A DNA stretch of 64,000 nt from Collinsella aerofaciens (GCF_028207065.1 NZ_JAQLFP010000006.1:17711-81710), one strand, 5' to 3'. Positions 47,844-55,870 are shown, counted from the stretch's first letter. Translations and numbers: made by a program. Notes: generated by a model from the sequence alone, not told the origin.

Positions 47844-48887
47844 ATGCGCGCGTTTGAATTTGAGCTTTCGCGCCGAGGGTTTGCCTCGGCGCTTGCCGCG
47901 GGCGCGCTGTCGCTTGCGTTGGCTGGCTGCAGCGGCGGGGCTGCGGGGGCGGGCTCTGCCGGGTCTGCGCCGAGCGGCGCTGCCGCCGAGTCGGTCGAGG
48001 TGCACGTCGCCTCGCTCAAGGGGCCGACGTCAATCGGTCTGGTGCAGTTTATGGACCAGGCGGTGAGCGGCGAGACAGATAACGAGTTCGACTTTGCGAT
48101 CAGCGCCGCTGCCGACGAGATCGTGCCCAAGGTCATTCAGGGCGATGTCGATATTGCCCTGGTGCCCGCCAACGTGGCGAGCGTGCTCTACAACAAGACC
48201 GAGGGCGCGGTGCAGGTCATCGACATCAATACGCTCGGCGTGCTGAGCGTGGTGACGGGCGACGCGGGCGTGATCTCGTTTGGCGACCTGGCGGGCCGCA
48301 CCGTCTATATGACGGGCAAGGGCACCACGCCGGAGTACGTCATGAACTACCTGCTGGAGCGCGCAGGTCTGACTGGCCAGGTGACGCTCGAGTTTAAGAG
48401 CGAACCCACCGAGGTGCTGTCGGCCCTGCTTGCCGACCCGTCCGCCGTGGGCGTGCTGCCGGAGCCGTTCAAGACAGCTGCCATCGCAAAGAGCGAGGGC
48501 AAGCTGTCGGCTCCGGTAAGCCTGACCGATGTGTGGGACGAGCTGGTAGGAGACACGGGCTCGCGCTTGCTGACGGGTGTGACCGTGGTGCGCCGCGCGT
48601 TTGCCGAGGAACATCCCGAGGCCGTGGCGGAGTTCTTGAGCTGCCATGCGGCGAGCGTTAAGGCTGTCAATGCGGCGCCAGCAGACTGGGCGCAGGCCGT
48701 GGTCGATGCCGGCATCGTGGATAACGCCAAGATCGCCGAGAAGGCGATTCCCGGGTGCATGCTCGTGTGCCAGACGGGGAAAGATATGAAGGCGGCGCTC
48801 GGTGGGTACCTGCAGGTGCTGGCCGATGCGGACGCGAGTGCCGTGGGCGGTAAGCTCCCGGCTGACGATTTTTACTACATGGAGTAG
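47844..48887 (+). CDS. substrate-binding lipoprotein of an ABC transporter
   Basis: This 347-residue extracellular binding protein is related to the nitrate/sulfonate/thiamine-precursor (NMT1/SsuA) group. The N-terminus has a twin-arginine motif SRRGFAS at residues 9-15, a hydrophobic stretch and lipobox LALAGC with the lipidated Cys at 29, so it is a Tat-exported lipoprotein. The mature part contains DIALVPANVASVLYNKTEGAVQVIDINTLGVLSVV and LGVLPEPFKTAAIA-like elements (here VGVLPEPFKTAAIAKSEG), typical of the family fold. It starts 2 bp after hydA and is followed 3 bp later by the fused permease-ATPase, so it belongs to the hydrogenase operon. The ligand is unknown. Confidence 0.85.
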   Translation: MRAFEFELSRRGFASALAAGALSLALAGCSGGAAGAGSAGSAPSGAAAESVEVHVASLKGPTSIGLVQFMDQAVSGETDNEFDFAISAAADEIVPKVIQGDVDIALVPANVASVLYNKTEGAVQVIDINTLGVLSVVTGDAGVISFGDLAGRTVYMTGKGTTPEYVMNYLLERAGLTGQVTLEFKSEPTEVLSALLADPSAVGVLPEPFKTAAIAKSEGKLSAPVSLTDVWDELVGDTGSRLLTGVTVVRRAFAEEHPEAVAEFLSCHAASVKAVNAAPADWAQAVVDAGIVDNAKIAEKAIPGCMLVCQTGKDMKAALGGYLQVLADADASAVGGKLPADDFYYME

Positions 48888-48890
48888 CCC

Positions 48891-50267
48891 GTGCGTGCGT
48901 TTGCTCGACACATGACTGAGCGTGCGAAGGCGGTGGCGGCAGTGGGTGCCGTCGCCGCCTTTTGGCTTGCCGTGTGGATCTTTGCGGCGTCGCTGGTGGC
49001 GCAGCCGCTGATCTTGCCGGGGCCGGGTGCTGTTGCCTTGGCGCTTCTGCGCCTGGTGTGCGATGGCGGTACCTGGGCGATTTTGGCGGGCTCGGGCGCG
49101 CGGATACTGGGCGGGCTGGCGCTTGCCGCGGTGTGTGGTGGCGTGCTTGCCGGGATTTCGTCACGTTCGCGTGCGTTTGCGCGCCTGGTGGCTCCGGCGC
49201 TGTCGTTTGTGAAGGCGACACCGGTTGCCTGCGTGGTGGTCCTGTTGCTCATTTGGTTGGGGTCGGCGCGCGTGAGCATTGCAGCGGTCTTTTTGATGGC
49301 ACTGCCGGGCGTGTATTTCTCGCTGGTCGAGGGTTTGACGCAAACGGATGAGCCACAGGAGCAGATGTTTCGCCTGCATGGCGTGCGGGGCTGGCGACTG
49401 TTTTGCGCCCATACCTGGCGCGAAGTCCTGCCGTTTGTGCTTTCGTGTGCGCGTGCCGTGATTGGCATGAGCTGGAAGGCCGGCGTGGCAGCCGAGCTCA
49501 TCGGCATGGCGGTGGGCACCGTGGGTGAGCGCATCTATCAGGCGAAGCTTTTGATCGAGACGGCTGATCTGCTGGCGTGGACCGTGCTGGTCGTTGCCGC
49601 CTCGTGGGCGTGTGAGCGCGTGCTGGTGTGGCTGCTGCGGGTTTCGGGACCCGTGGCGTGGCGCGTGGCCGTGCGGGCGCATGGGCGCGGCGCTCGCGGG
49701 CGTGCGGGGGCTGCCGGGGGCGGCGCTGCGGCGGAGCTTGCGCTCGCCGTGGGCGAGCGGGCGCCCTGGGCTCCGGCGCTCGACGGACTGACACTCCGTG
49801 TGCCCGCCGGTGGGCGCGCCTGCGTGATGGGCGCCTCGGGTGTGGGCAAGTCGACGTTGCTTGCGCTGGCTGCGGGGGAGTGCGCGCCGTGCTCCATGGT
49901 GTTTCAGGACGTGCGCTTGGTTGAGGACGTTTCGGCTTTGGAAAACGTGCTGGTGTGCGCCGACGCGCGCGTGGACGCCTCGGGTGCCGCGGCCCTGCTG
50001 CGCCTGTTGGTGCCGGGGGTCGATTTGCATGCTCGCGTGGCCGAGCTCTCGGGTGGGCAGCGTCGTCGCGTCGAGATTGCCCGAGCACTGCTGTGCCCGG
50101 GCGGCGCGGTGATTCTGGACGAGCCCTTTACCGGCCTGGATGTCGTCGCGCGCGATGCGACGGCCGAGGTCGTGCTCGATCTGCTCGACGGTCGCATGCT
50201 CCTACTCGCCACACACGATGCCGCTGACGCTCGGGCCCTCAATATCTCGGACATCATCACGCTCTAA
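48891..50267 (+). CDS. fused ABC permease and ATPase
   Basis: This 458-residue protein joins an SsuC/TauC-type permease (residues about 1-255: five or six membrane segments, with the EAA-like loop MFRLHGVRGWRLFCAHTWREVLPFVLSCARAVIGMSWKAGVAAELI) to a compact ABC ATPase (about 283-458). The ATPase has Walker A GASGVGKS near 314, Q-loop MVFQDVRLVEDVS, signature LSGGQRRR near 386, Walker B AVILDEPF and switch LATHD. At about 175 residues it is shorter than usual. In the family these are normally separate genes, and the fusion junction is Arg/Gly/Ala-rich. Start is GTG with GGAG inside the preceding gene. It completes a transporter with the lipoprotein upstream. Confidence 0.87.
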   Translation: MRAFARHMTERAKAVAAVGAVAAFWLAVWIFAASLVAQPLILPGPGAVALALLRLVCDGGTWAILAGSGARILGGLALAAVCGGVLAGISSRSRAFARLVAPALSFVKATPVACVVVLLLIWLGSARVSIAAVFLMALPGVYFSLVEGLTQTDEPQEQMFRLHGVRGWRLFCAHTWREVLPFVLSCARAVIGMSWKAGVAAELIGMAVGTVGERIYQAKLLIETADLLAWTVLVVAASWACERVLVWLLRVSGPVAWRVAVRAHGRGARGRAGAAGGGAAAELALAVGERAPWAPALDGLTLRVPAGGRACVMGASGVGKSTLLALAAGECAPCSMVFQDVRLVEDVSALENVLVCADARVDASGAAALLRLLVPGVDLHARVAELSGGQRRRVEIARALLCPGGAVILDEPFTGLDVVARDATAEVVLDLLDGRMLLLATHDAADARALNISDIITL

Positions 50268-50287
50268 ATACTAACTCAGCAACAAAA

Positions 50288-50317
50288 TGATTCGTTTTCC
50301 TCCGCCCCCATGGGGTC
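50288..50317. repeat. copy of dispersed TTTTCCTCC repeat
   Basis: TGATTCGTTTTCCTCCGCCC followed by CCATGGGGTC matches 15759-15787 and the inverted pair at 63930-64000. It lies 20 bp after the fused ABC gene. Confidence 0.7.
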
Positions 50318-50339
50318 GGGTGTGCTATTCTATCTGCGG

Positions 50340-50368
50340 GGTAATACTTAGGAATACCAAGTAATACC
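50340..50368. promoter_or_regulatory. palindromic operator candidate upstream of orphan antitoxin
   Basis: GGTAATACTT and AAGTAATACC flank AGGAATACC in a 29-bp imperfect palindrome with three TAATAC/AATACC words. RelB/DinJ-type antitoxins bind such short repeated palindromes to repress themselves. A TATTCT -10-like hexamer lies just upstream at about 50327. Confidence 0.4.
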
Positions 50369-50482
50369 AGCGCAGCAGAAACAAACTCCGGATGCGGGCC
50401 AATCGGGTTGCCTTCACAGCCCGTCGCCCAGCCGCGTGGCCCGCATCTATCCGCACCACCGTCGTTTCAAAAAGGAAGCGCC

Positions 50483-50686
50483 ATGGCAGAACACATGACC
50501 CCGGTTGTCGCGAAGGTCTTGCCCGAGGAAAAGGCGGCCTTCGCGGCGGCAACCCAGCTCGTGGGCACCACGCCGTCCAACGCCATCCGCATGTTTATCG
50601 CCGCGTTCAATCGCTGCGGCACCTTCCCGTTCGACATCTCGCCCAACGGGGCCTTTGGCATTTCGCCCGATTCTCATCAACAATGA
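50483..50686 (+). CDS. RelB/DinJ-type antitoxin without adjacent toxin
   Basis: This 67-residue protein resembles RelB/DinJ ribbon-helix-helix antitoxins: VVAKVLPEEKAAFAAATQLVGTTPSNAIRMFIAAFNRCGTFPFDI, with the N-terminal DNA-binding strand, TPSNAIRMF helix and the closing PFDI typical of DinJ. ATG 50483 follows AAAGGAAG. The C-terminus is short, so the toxin-wrapping tail is small. No RelE/YafQ-type toxin follows; the next features are a palindromic repeat and a CPBP protease gene. It may be an orphan antitoxin or a leftover of a lost pair. A palindromic operator candidate lies about 115 bp upstream. Confidence 0.72.
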   Translation: MAEHMTPVVAKVLPEEKAAFAAATQLVGTTPSNAIRMFIAAFNRCGTFPFDISPNGAFGISPDSHQQ

Positions 50687-50700
50687 CTGTCCCAAACTGC

Positions 50701-50756
50701 CGGCACTTAGGGACGTTCCTTTTCTGCCGGCAGTTAAGGAACGTCCCTAAGTGCCG
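50701..50756. repeat. perfect palindromic repeat upstream of CPBP gene
   Basis: Arms of 21 bp (50701-50721 CGGCACTTAGGGACGTTCCT+T, and 50736-50756) are perfectly complementary around a 14-bp centre that contains the self-complementary CTGCCGGCAG. One arm with the centre recurs at 39213-39244. It ends 18 bp before the CPBP start and could also fold in its leader. Confidence 0.88.
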
Positions 50757-50774
50757 GGTTTTGAGGAGGTTGGC

Positions 50775-51695
50775 ATGCTCAATGCGCTGGTTTGGGCGCT
50801 TGCCTGTTTTGGCGTCGTCGCTGCCGATATTGCCCTGAGCGTCGTTTTGTTCTCCGCCCTTGGCGTCGCATCGGTGTTCATGGGTTTTTCGATCGATGAC
50901 CTCGACATTCAATTGCTTCAGGCCGTCGCGCAGACGGCATCGTTTTTAATGGCGCTGCTGTGGTGGCGTTATCTGTGGCCGCGTTCGTTTATGGCGCGCT
51001 GGCAGGGCGAGCGTCCGCTTGGCGGGGGAGCGCGTGGGGCGTGGAAACGCATCGCATGCGTTATCGTGATTGGCCTGGCCCTGCAGGTGGTCATTGGCTA
51101 CGTGACCGACGCCGTGCTGTCGCTGTTGCCCGAGGCGGCGGCCGATTACAGTGAACTTGTCGAGGAAACGGGCATGGGCGACACGAGCTACTTGGCTGTC
51201 CTGACCACGGTGCTTGGCGCTCCGTTTTGCGAGGAACTGCTGGTGCGCGGCATCATTTTTGAGTTTTCGCTCCGAGCGTTTAACCCGCAGTGCCGTCCGC
51301 TTTGGAAACGCCGGCGTCGCGCGCGGGCGCAGGACGGCGCCATGGTACCTTGGGCGGCCCCAAACACGTGGGGTATCGCCGCGGCGATTGTGCTGCAGGC
51401 GGCTATCTTTGGCTTTATGCATATGAACTGGGTGCAGGGCTGCTACGCGGGTGCCGCCGGTCTGGTCTTTGGCTGGGTGCTCGTGACGACCGGAAAGCTC
51501 CGCTACACGATTCTGCTGCACTTTGCCTTTAACGCCGGGTCATACCTCATGGCCCTGCTGTGGTTTGTGAACACGCCGCTCGACGTGACAATTACGGTCG
51601 CTATCGCCGGCGTCATCCTCGTTGAGGCGATGCGCTCACTGCGCCAAGCGTGCCAACAGAGCGCTGCGACCACATCTACCGCATTCCCGCACTAA
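50775..51695 (+). CDS. CPBP-family intramembrane metalloprotease
   Basis: This 306-residue membrane protein has about seven hydrophobic segments and the CPBP (Abi/CAAX protease-like) motifs: PFCEELLVRGIIFEF (glutamate pair and Arg), FGFMHMNWVQG (His) and LLHFAFNAGSYL (His and Asn). These residues form a zinc-type intramembrane active site. Family members process prenylated or bacteriocin-related peptides or act as self-immunity proteins; no bacteriocin gene is nearby. A basic, low-complexity loop (WKRRRRARAQDG) lies between the first and second motifs. ATG has GAGGAGGT upstream. Its stop overlaps the stop of the convergent ygiQ-like gene by four bases. Confidence 0.85.
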   Translation: MLNALVWALACFGVVAADIALSVVLFSALGVASVFMGFSIDDLDIQLLQAVAQTASFLMALLWWRYLWPRSFMARWQGERPLGGGARGAWKRIACVIVIGLALQVVIGYVTDAVLSLLPEAAADYSELVEETGMGDTSYLAVLTTVLGAPFCEELLVRGIIFEFSLRAFNPQCRPLWKRRRRARAQDGAMVPWAAPNTWGIAAAIVLQAAIFGFMHMNWVQGCYAGAAGLVFGWVLVTTGKLRYTILLHFAFNAGSYLMALLWFVNTPLDVTITVAIAGVILVEAMRSLRQACQQSAATTSTAFPH

Positions 51696-53827
51696 TTGCG
51701 GCGTCCGCCTCCGTTGGCGCCCTGACGCCCCTGGGCCGCGCGATTGCGGCCTGCGGTGTTCTGTGCGCGCGACATGCCGCCATGGCCCTTGCTGCCCTTA
51801 GGCCCCTTGCCGGCGGCGCCACCGTGGGCCTTGCCACCCTTCTTGCCGGTGCCATGCCCGCCGCTGGCCGATGTCTCGCCCGGGCGCGGGGGCACGGGGC
51901 GAATCAGGCAATGCTTGGTGTAGCCAATCAGATCGCGGCGGCCGGCTTTTTCCAACGCCTCGCGCACGAGCTTGTAGTTCTCGGGTTTGCGATACTGGAT
52001 GAGCGCACGCTGCATGGCCTTCTCGTGCGGGTCGCGCGCCACATAGATCGGCTGCATGGTACGCGGATCTACGCCGGTGTAGTACATGCACGTCGACATG
52101 GTGGACGGGGTGGGGTAGAAGTCCTGCACCTGCTCGGGCATATAGCCCATGTCGCGTACGGCCTCGGCAAGGTCCACGGCTTCCTTCATCGTCGAGCCAG
52201 GGTGGCTCGAGATCAGGTACGGCACCACGTACTGCTTGAGTCCGTATTCACGGTTCAAGCGTTCAAATTTATGGCAGAACGCGTCGTAGACGGCTCGGCT
52301 CGGCTTGCCCATCACGGAGAGCACCGCATCGCTCACGTGCTCGGGTGCCACGCGTAGCTGGCCCGAGACATGGTGCTCTAACAGCTCGCGCAAAAACTCG
52401 TCCGAGGCATCGGCCATGGTGTAGTCAAAGCGGATGCCACTGCGGACAAAGACCTTCTTGACGCCCGGCAGCTGGCGGAGGTCGCGCAGCAGCTGCGTGT
52501 AGCCGCTCTCGTCGACCACCATGTTCTTGCACACGCTTGGCCACAGGCAGCGCTTGTTCTTGCACACGCCGTGCTTGAGCTGCTTGTCGCAGGCGGGACG
52601 GCTAAAGTTGGCTGTCGGTCCTCCCACGTCGTTGATATAGCCCTTAAACTCGGGATCGTGCGTGAGCAGCTTGGCCTCGCGCATGATCGAGTCGTGGCTG
52701 CGCATCTGCAGCACGCGGCCCTGGTGGAAGGTGAGGGCGCAAAACGAGCACTCGCCAAAACAGCCGCGGTTGGAGCTAATGGAAAACTTGATCTCGGCAA
52801 AGGCCGGTACGCCGCCCGCCGCGTCGTAGTCGGGATGCCAATCGCGTGCGTAGGGGAGCTCGGCCACCTCGTCCATCTCATCGGTCGTTAACGTCGCCGA
52901 CGGCGGGTTCTGCACCACATAGACGCTGTTGGGGTAGGGTTCTACCAGGCGATGTCCGGTGATGGGGTCCATATTCTGCTGCTGCACGTTAAAGCTGCGC
53001 GCGTAGTTGAGCTTGTCGGCGGCAAGGTCGTCCCAGCTGGGCAGCAGGTCGTAGTCGTAGACCTCGTCGAGCGAACCCGTGCGGTAGACGGTGCCGTTGA
53101 TATAGGTGATCTGGTCGACGGGCAGTCCCGCGTCGAGCGCGTCGGCGATCTCGACAATCGCGTGCTCGCCCATGCCGTAGATGAGGATGTCGGCGCCCGA
53201 GTCGAGCAACACCGAACGCTTGAGCTTGTCCTGCCAGTAGTCGTAGTGGGCCAGACGGCGCAGGCTTGCCTCGATGCCGCCGATGATGATGGGAACGTCC
53301 TTGAACGTCTGGCGGATGAGGTTGCCGTAGACCGTGACGGCACGATTGGGGCGGTGCCCCTCCTCGCCACCGGGAGTATAGGCGTCGGTGTGGCGGCGGT
53401 GCTTGGTCACCGAATAGTGGTTGACCATGGAGTCCATGTTGCCGGCGCTGACCAAAAAGCCCAGGCGCGGCTCGCCGAGCACCGTGATGCTGGCGGGATC
53501 GGTCCAGTCGGGCTGGCAGATGATTCCTACCTTGTAGCCGTGCGCGTCGAGCACGCGGCTGATGATGGCCATGCCAAAGCTCGGATGGTCCACGTAGGCA
53601 TCGCCGCAGATGTAGACAAAGTCGCACTGGTCCCAGCCGCGCGCATCCATGTCGGCGCGGCTGACGGGGAGGAACTTATCGCGGCCCGGGCGCCAGGGGC
53701 GGGCGGGCGCTGCTGGAGTATGAGTGGTGTGCCCACCCTGCGCCTTGCCGCCGCGCTTTTGCTGCTGGCCCTGTTTGCCCTGCTGACTGCGCTGGTTGTT
53801 CTGAGCGTGCTGAGGCTTTTTTGCCAC
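51692..53827 (-). CDS. YgiQ-family radical SAM protein
   Basis: This 711-residue radical SAM protein of the YgiQ/UPF0313 family carries the 4Fe-4S motif CxxxCxxC in RGCFGECSFCAL near residue 355. Other family segments are CDFVYICGDAYVDHPSFGMAIISRVL near the N-terminus, IIIGGIEASLRRLAHYDYWQDKLKRSVL, and VAPEHVSDAVLSVMGKP. The reaction is unknown in the whole family. The first 55 residues are basic and Gln-rich, and the last 60 are Gly/Lys/Arg-rich (GKKGGKAHGGAAGKGPKGSKG), unlike Escherichia coli YgiQ; these tails may bind nucleic acid. GTG at 53827 is chosen because GGGAGGG lies just upstream. Convergent with the CPBP gene. Confidence 0.9.
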   Translation of the reverse strand: MAKKPQHAQNNQRSQQGKQGQQQKRGGKAQGGHTTHTPAAPARPWRPGRDKFLPVSRADMDARGWDQCDFVYICGDAYVDHPSFGMAIISRVLDAHGYKVGIICQPDWTDPASITVLGEPRLGFLVSAGNMDSMVNHYSVTKHRRHTDAYTPGGEEGHRPNRAVTVYGNLIRQTFKDVPIIIGGIEASLRRLAHYDYWQDKLKRSVLLDSGADILIYGMGEHAIVEIADALDAGLPVDQITYINGTVYRTGSLDEVYDYDLLPSWDDLAADKLNYARSFNVQQQNMDPITGHRLVEPYPNSVYVVQNPPSATLTTDEMDEVAELPYARDWHPDYDAAGGVPAFAEIKFSISSNRGCFGECSFCALTFHQGRVLQMRSHDSIMREAKLLTHDPEFKGYINDVGGPTANFSRPACDKQLKHGVCKNKRCLWPSVCKNMVVDESGYTQLLRDLRQLPGVKKVFVRSGIRFDYTMADASDEFLRELLEHHVSGQLRVAPEHVSDAVLSVMGKPSRAVYDAFCHKFERLNREYGLKQYVVPYLISSHPGSTMKEAVDLAEAVRDMGYMPEQVQDFYPTPSTMSTCMYYTGVDPRTMQPIYVARDPHEKAMQRALIQYRKPENYKLVREALEKAGRRDLIGYTKHCLIRPVPPRPGETSASGGHGTGKKGGKAHGGAAGKGPKGSKGHGGMSRAQNTAGRNRAAQGRQGANGGGRRN

Positions 53828-54080
53828 GATCCCTCCCGGTGTTTGTATGCTGCACGTAATTGTAACCAGTCTTTTTGGGACGGGGCTAAAAAGACTGGTG
53901 GAGAACATGAGCTGGCGGATTGGCGCGTCGGTGCGGGTGTCGTTTGTTTCCAGGCTGTGTATCTGCGCGTTGGAGAACCCGTCTCGCGCGCACGCCATGT
54001 TGTCAATGGGTTACAGTATGAACGGCGGCTATGTTTCCGCCAACGCACGAGAGAGTCGTCAACAAGGAGGATGCACGACG

Positions 54081-54797
54081 ATGCAGCGTGCCAAACAGAT
54101 ATCGGAATCTATTGAGCTGGGCATCATCTTGGCGCTCGCCGGTGGCTTTATGGACGTTTATTCGTACATTGGGCGCGACCACGTTTTCGCCAACGCGCAG
54201 ACGGGCAACATCCTGCTGGTGGGCGTGAGCATCTCGGAGGGCAACTGGGCGCTGGCGGGACGCTATTTCTTTCCCGTGGTGTCGTTTGCCGTGGGCATTA
54301 TGCTTGCTGACCTGGTTCACGAGCGGTTTGGCAGTGTGATTCACTGGCGCCAGGTGACGGTGTTCTTTGAAGCCGTCATCTTGCTGGGCGTGAGTTTTAT
54401 TCCCGGTGGCGATTTCAACCTGCTCGCCAACTGCCTCACTTCGTTTGCCTGCGGCATGCAGGTCGAGAGCTTCCGCAAGATCCACGGTCACGGCATCGCC
54501 ACGACCATGTGCATCGGCAACTTGCGCAACGCGCTGCAAAACGTGGATGATTACATCATCACCCACAAGCGCGGCTTTTTGGAAAACGGCCTGCTGTACT
54601 TTGGCGTGATCTTTACCTTTGTGTTTGGCGCTGTGCTGGGCAACTGGTGTATTGAGCGCATAGGCCTGCACGCCATCGTCGTGGCGAGCGTGCTGCTGTT
54701 TGTCGCGTTTGCCATCATGTTCATCGACCGCGAGCGCGACTTGCGTTTTCGCTGGAAGGTTGCGGCCGAGGCTTGGAAAGAGGGCTGCCGAAAGTAA
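54081..54797 (+). CDS. DUF1275 (YoaK-like) membrane protein
   Basis: This 238-residue membrane protein belongs to the DUF1275 family. Six hydrophobic segments are visible. The family hallmarks are GGFMDVYSYIGRDHVFANAQTGNILLVGV at the N-terminus and CGMQVESFRKIHGHGIATTMCIGNLRNAL in the middle (the Thr-x-Cys-x-GN pattern). No biochemical function is established; a transport role is often assumed. ATG at 54081 is chosen because homology begins there and AAGGAGG lies upstream, although the frame is open to 53847. The palindrome that follows probably ends its transcript. Confidence 0.83.
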   Translation: MQRAKQISESIELGIILALAGGFMDVYSYIGRDHVFANAQTGNILLVGVSISEGNWALAGRYFFPVVSFAVGIMLADLVHERFGSVIHWRQVTVFFEAVILLGVSFIPGGDFNLLANCLTSFACGMQVESFRKIHGHGIATTMCIGNLRNALQNVDDYIITHKRGFLENGLLYFGVIFTFVFGAVLGNWCIERIGLHAIVVASVLLFVAFAIMFIDRERDLRFRWKVAAEAWKEGCRK

Positions 54798-54800
54798 CCG

Positions 54801-54840
54801 AATGCGGCAAAGGGACAGCCCCTTTGCCGCATTATTTTTC
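54801..54840 (+). terminator. palindrome acting as probable terminator
   Basis: AATGCGGCAAAGGG and CCCTTTGCCGCATT are perfectly complementary around ACAGC, then ATTTTTC follows. It lies 4 bp after the DUF1275 stop. The same sequence pattern occurs in part at 27724-27751, so it may also be a dispersed repeat. Confidence 0.75.
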
Positions 54841-54918
54841 ATCTCTATGTAGTACAGCTTCAGGAGCCAGAAAAAACTATCTAGCTCCTGAATGTTGTTA
54901 CGAACTGCTTTTTGCAAT

Positions 54919-55455
54919 TTATTCGAGATGCTCTTCAATCCGAGCCCTCAGAAGGGCAATGGCTGTGGGTATTCCAATTGCGGCGGCTAATTCGGCTTTA
55001 TCCAAAACCTGTATGTTAAAGCACGATTGTTTATCACATTGAAGGACGTTAACTGAAGATAGTTTCACTTCCCGTTGACTGAATATATCGTAATCTCCAA
55101 ATAGGAAGTTACCTTTTATTGTGTAATTCGGTATGTTCGTTACGCACTTCATCTCAAGTCTGTTTAGGCCATAATCGAACACCGCAACTTCCTTGTGTTC
55201 GATGATGAGCGCAACCCTGGGCATGTTACTAAAACCACCGTCGACGACAGTAAAGAGCTTTTCATTTGCATCGTCATAAACGGTGTATTTAAGACTCAAT
55301 AGCTGTCCTAGTGGACCCGTGAACCCATGTCTTTTGATGTTGAGGTTGTCTCCCGCTGGGTTGACGAGAGCCAGAGCATGCGGATAAGGGTTACCTTCAA
55401 TTGAGATTCGATATTCGTTTGTAGCCGTCTTGCTCGATTTAGGACCAGTAGCCAT
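54919..55455 (-). CDS. hypothetical protein in AT-rich patch
   Basis: This 178-residue protein is probably beta-rich. It contains repeated strand-like segments with conserved spacing (YRISIEGNPYPHALALVNPAGD, LSLKYTVYDDANEKLFTVVDG, VALIIEHKEVAVFDYGLNRLEMKCV, YTIKGNFLFGDYDIFSQREVKLSSV), which recalls the LURP-one/YxjI fold. That assignment is tentative. The C-terminal LDKAELAAAIGIPTAIALLRARIEEH is helical and hydrophobic, as in that fold. Codon use is much more AT-rich than in neighbours, suggesting acquisition. ATG 55455 (or GTG 55458) has GAGGCG upstream. Function unknown. Confidence 0.6.
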   Translation of the reverse strand: MATGPKSSKTATNEYRISIEGNPYPHALALVNPAGDNLNIKRHGFTGPLGQLLSLKYTVYDDANEKLFTVVDGGFSNMPRVALIIEHKEVAVFDYGLNRLEMKCVTNIPNYTIKGNFLFGDYDIFSQREVKLSSVNVLQCDKQSCFNIQVLDKAELAAAIGIPTAIALLRARIEEHLE

Positions 55456-55639
55456 CACGCGTCATCGCCTCGATCGAATTGGAACCGTCTTCTGCTTCGT
55501 GCGGAGAATTACGCTGTATGTTGCAGTACATGCAGCTGCAATAACCGCATGGGCAATTTCTAACAAAATGAATGACACTATTTGCTGCATGCATATTAAT
55601 TACTATAAAGTATCCTTTTATAAACGTATTGTCAAACAT
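55439..55639 (-). CDS. possible small Cys-rich protein
   Basis: A 66-residue open frame precedes and overlaps the start of the previous gene by 17 bp, as in an operon. It contains a dense cysteine run, CPCGYCSCMYC, followed by an acidic tail. No good ribosome site is visible before the first ATG or the internal ATG at about 55594, so it may not be translated. I recognise no family. The rest of the 55459-55870 gap is AT-rich and holds the promoter region of the dehydrogenase gene. Confidence 0.28.
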   Translation of the reverse strand: MFDNTFIKGYFIVINMHAANSVIHFVRNCPCGYCSCMYCNIQRNSPHEAEDGSNSIEAMTRDGYWS

Positions 55640-55760
55640 ATATTGCTAAAACAGAAACAATTTATAGACTGAGTTGGTCGTATTCTTTGGGCAATTGCTC
55701 CTATAATCTAGCCTTCGCTGCAGTCGGGAGGGAAGGACTGGGGCTCCGTTATTATGTTGA

Positions 55761-55811
55761 AACGCTTTAACACTTTTGACGTTCTCATGCATTTTTTGTT
55801 CCAAAAGCGTT
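55761..55811. promoter_or_regulatory. inverted repeat upstream of fucO-like gene
   Basis: AACGCTTT (55761-55768) and AAAGCGTT (55804-55811) are perfect inverted arms 35 bp apart. Each arm resembles half of a LacI/CcpA-type site, so catabolite or substrate control is possible. A TTGAC at 55776 lies between them. Confidence 0.35.
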
Positions 55812-55870
55812 AGGATGGGACACATAGCGTGGGGCGTAATGGGCGCCCCGCACACGATGGGAGGCTATCA

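Noticed and set aside
55755..55775. Classical cre site before the fucO-like gene
   Set aside because: TGAAACGCTTTAACA lacks the full spacing of the consensus; only the wider inverted repeat is reported.
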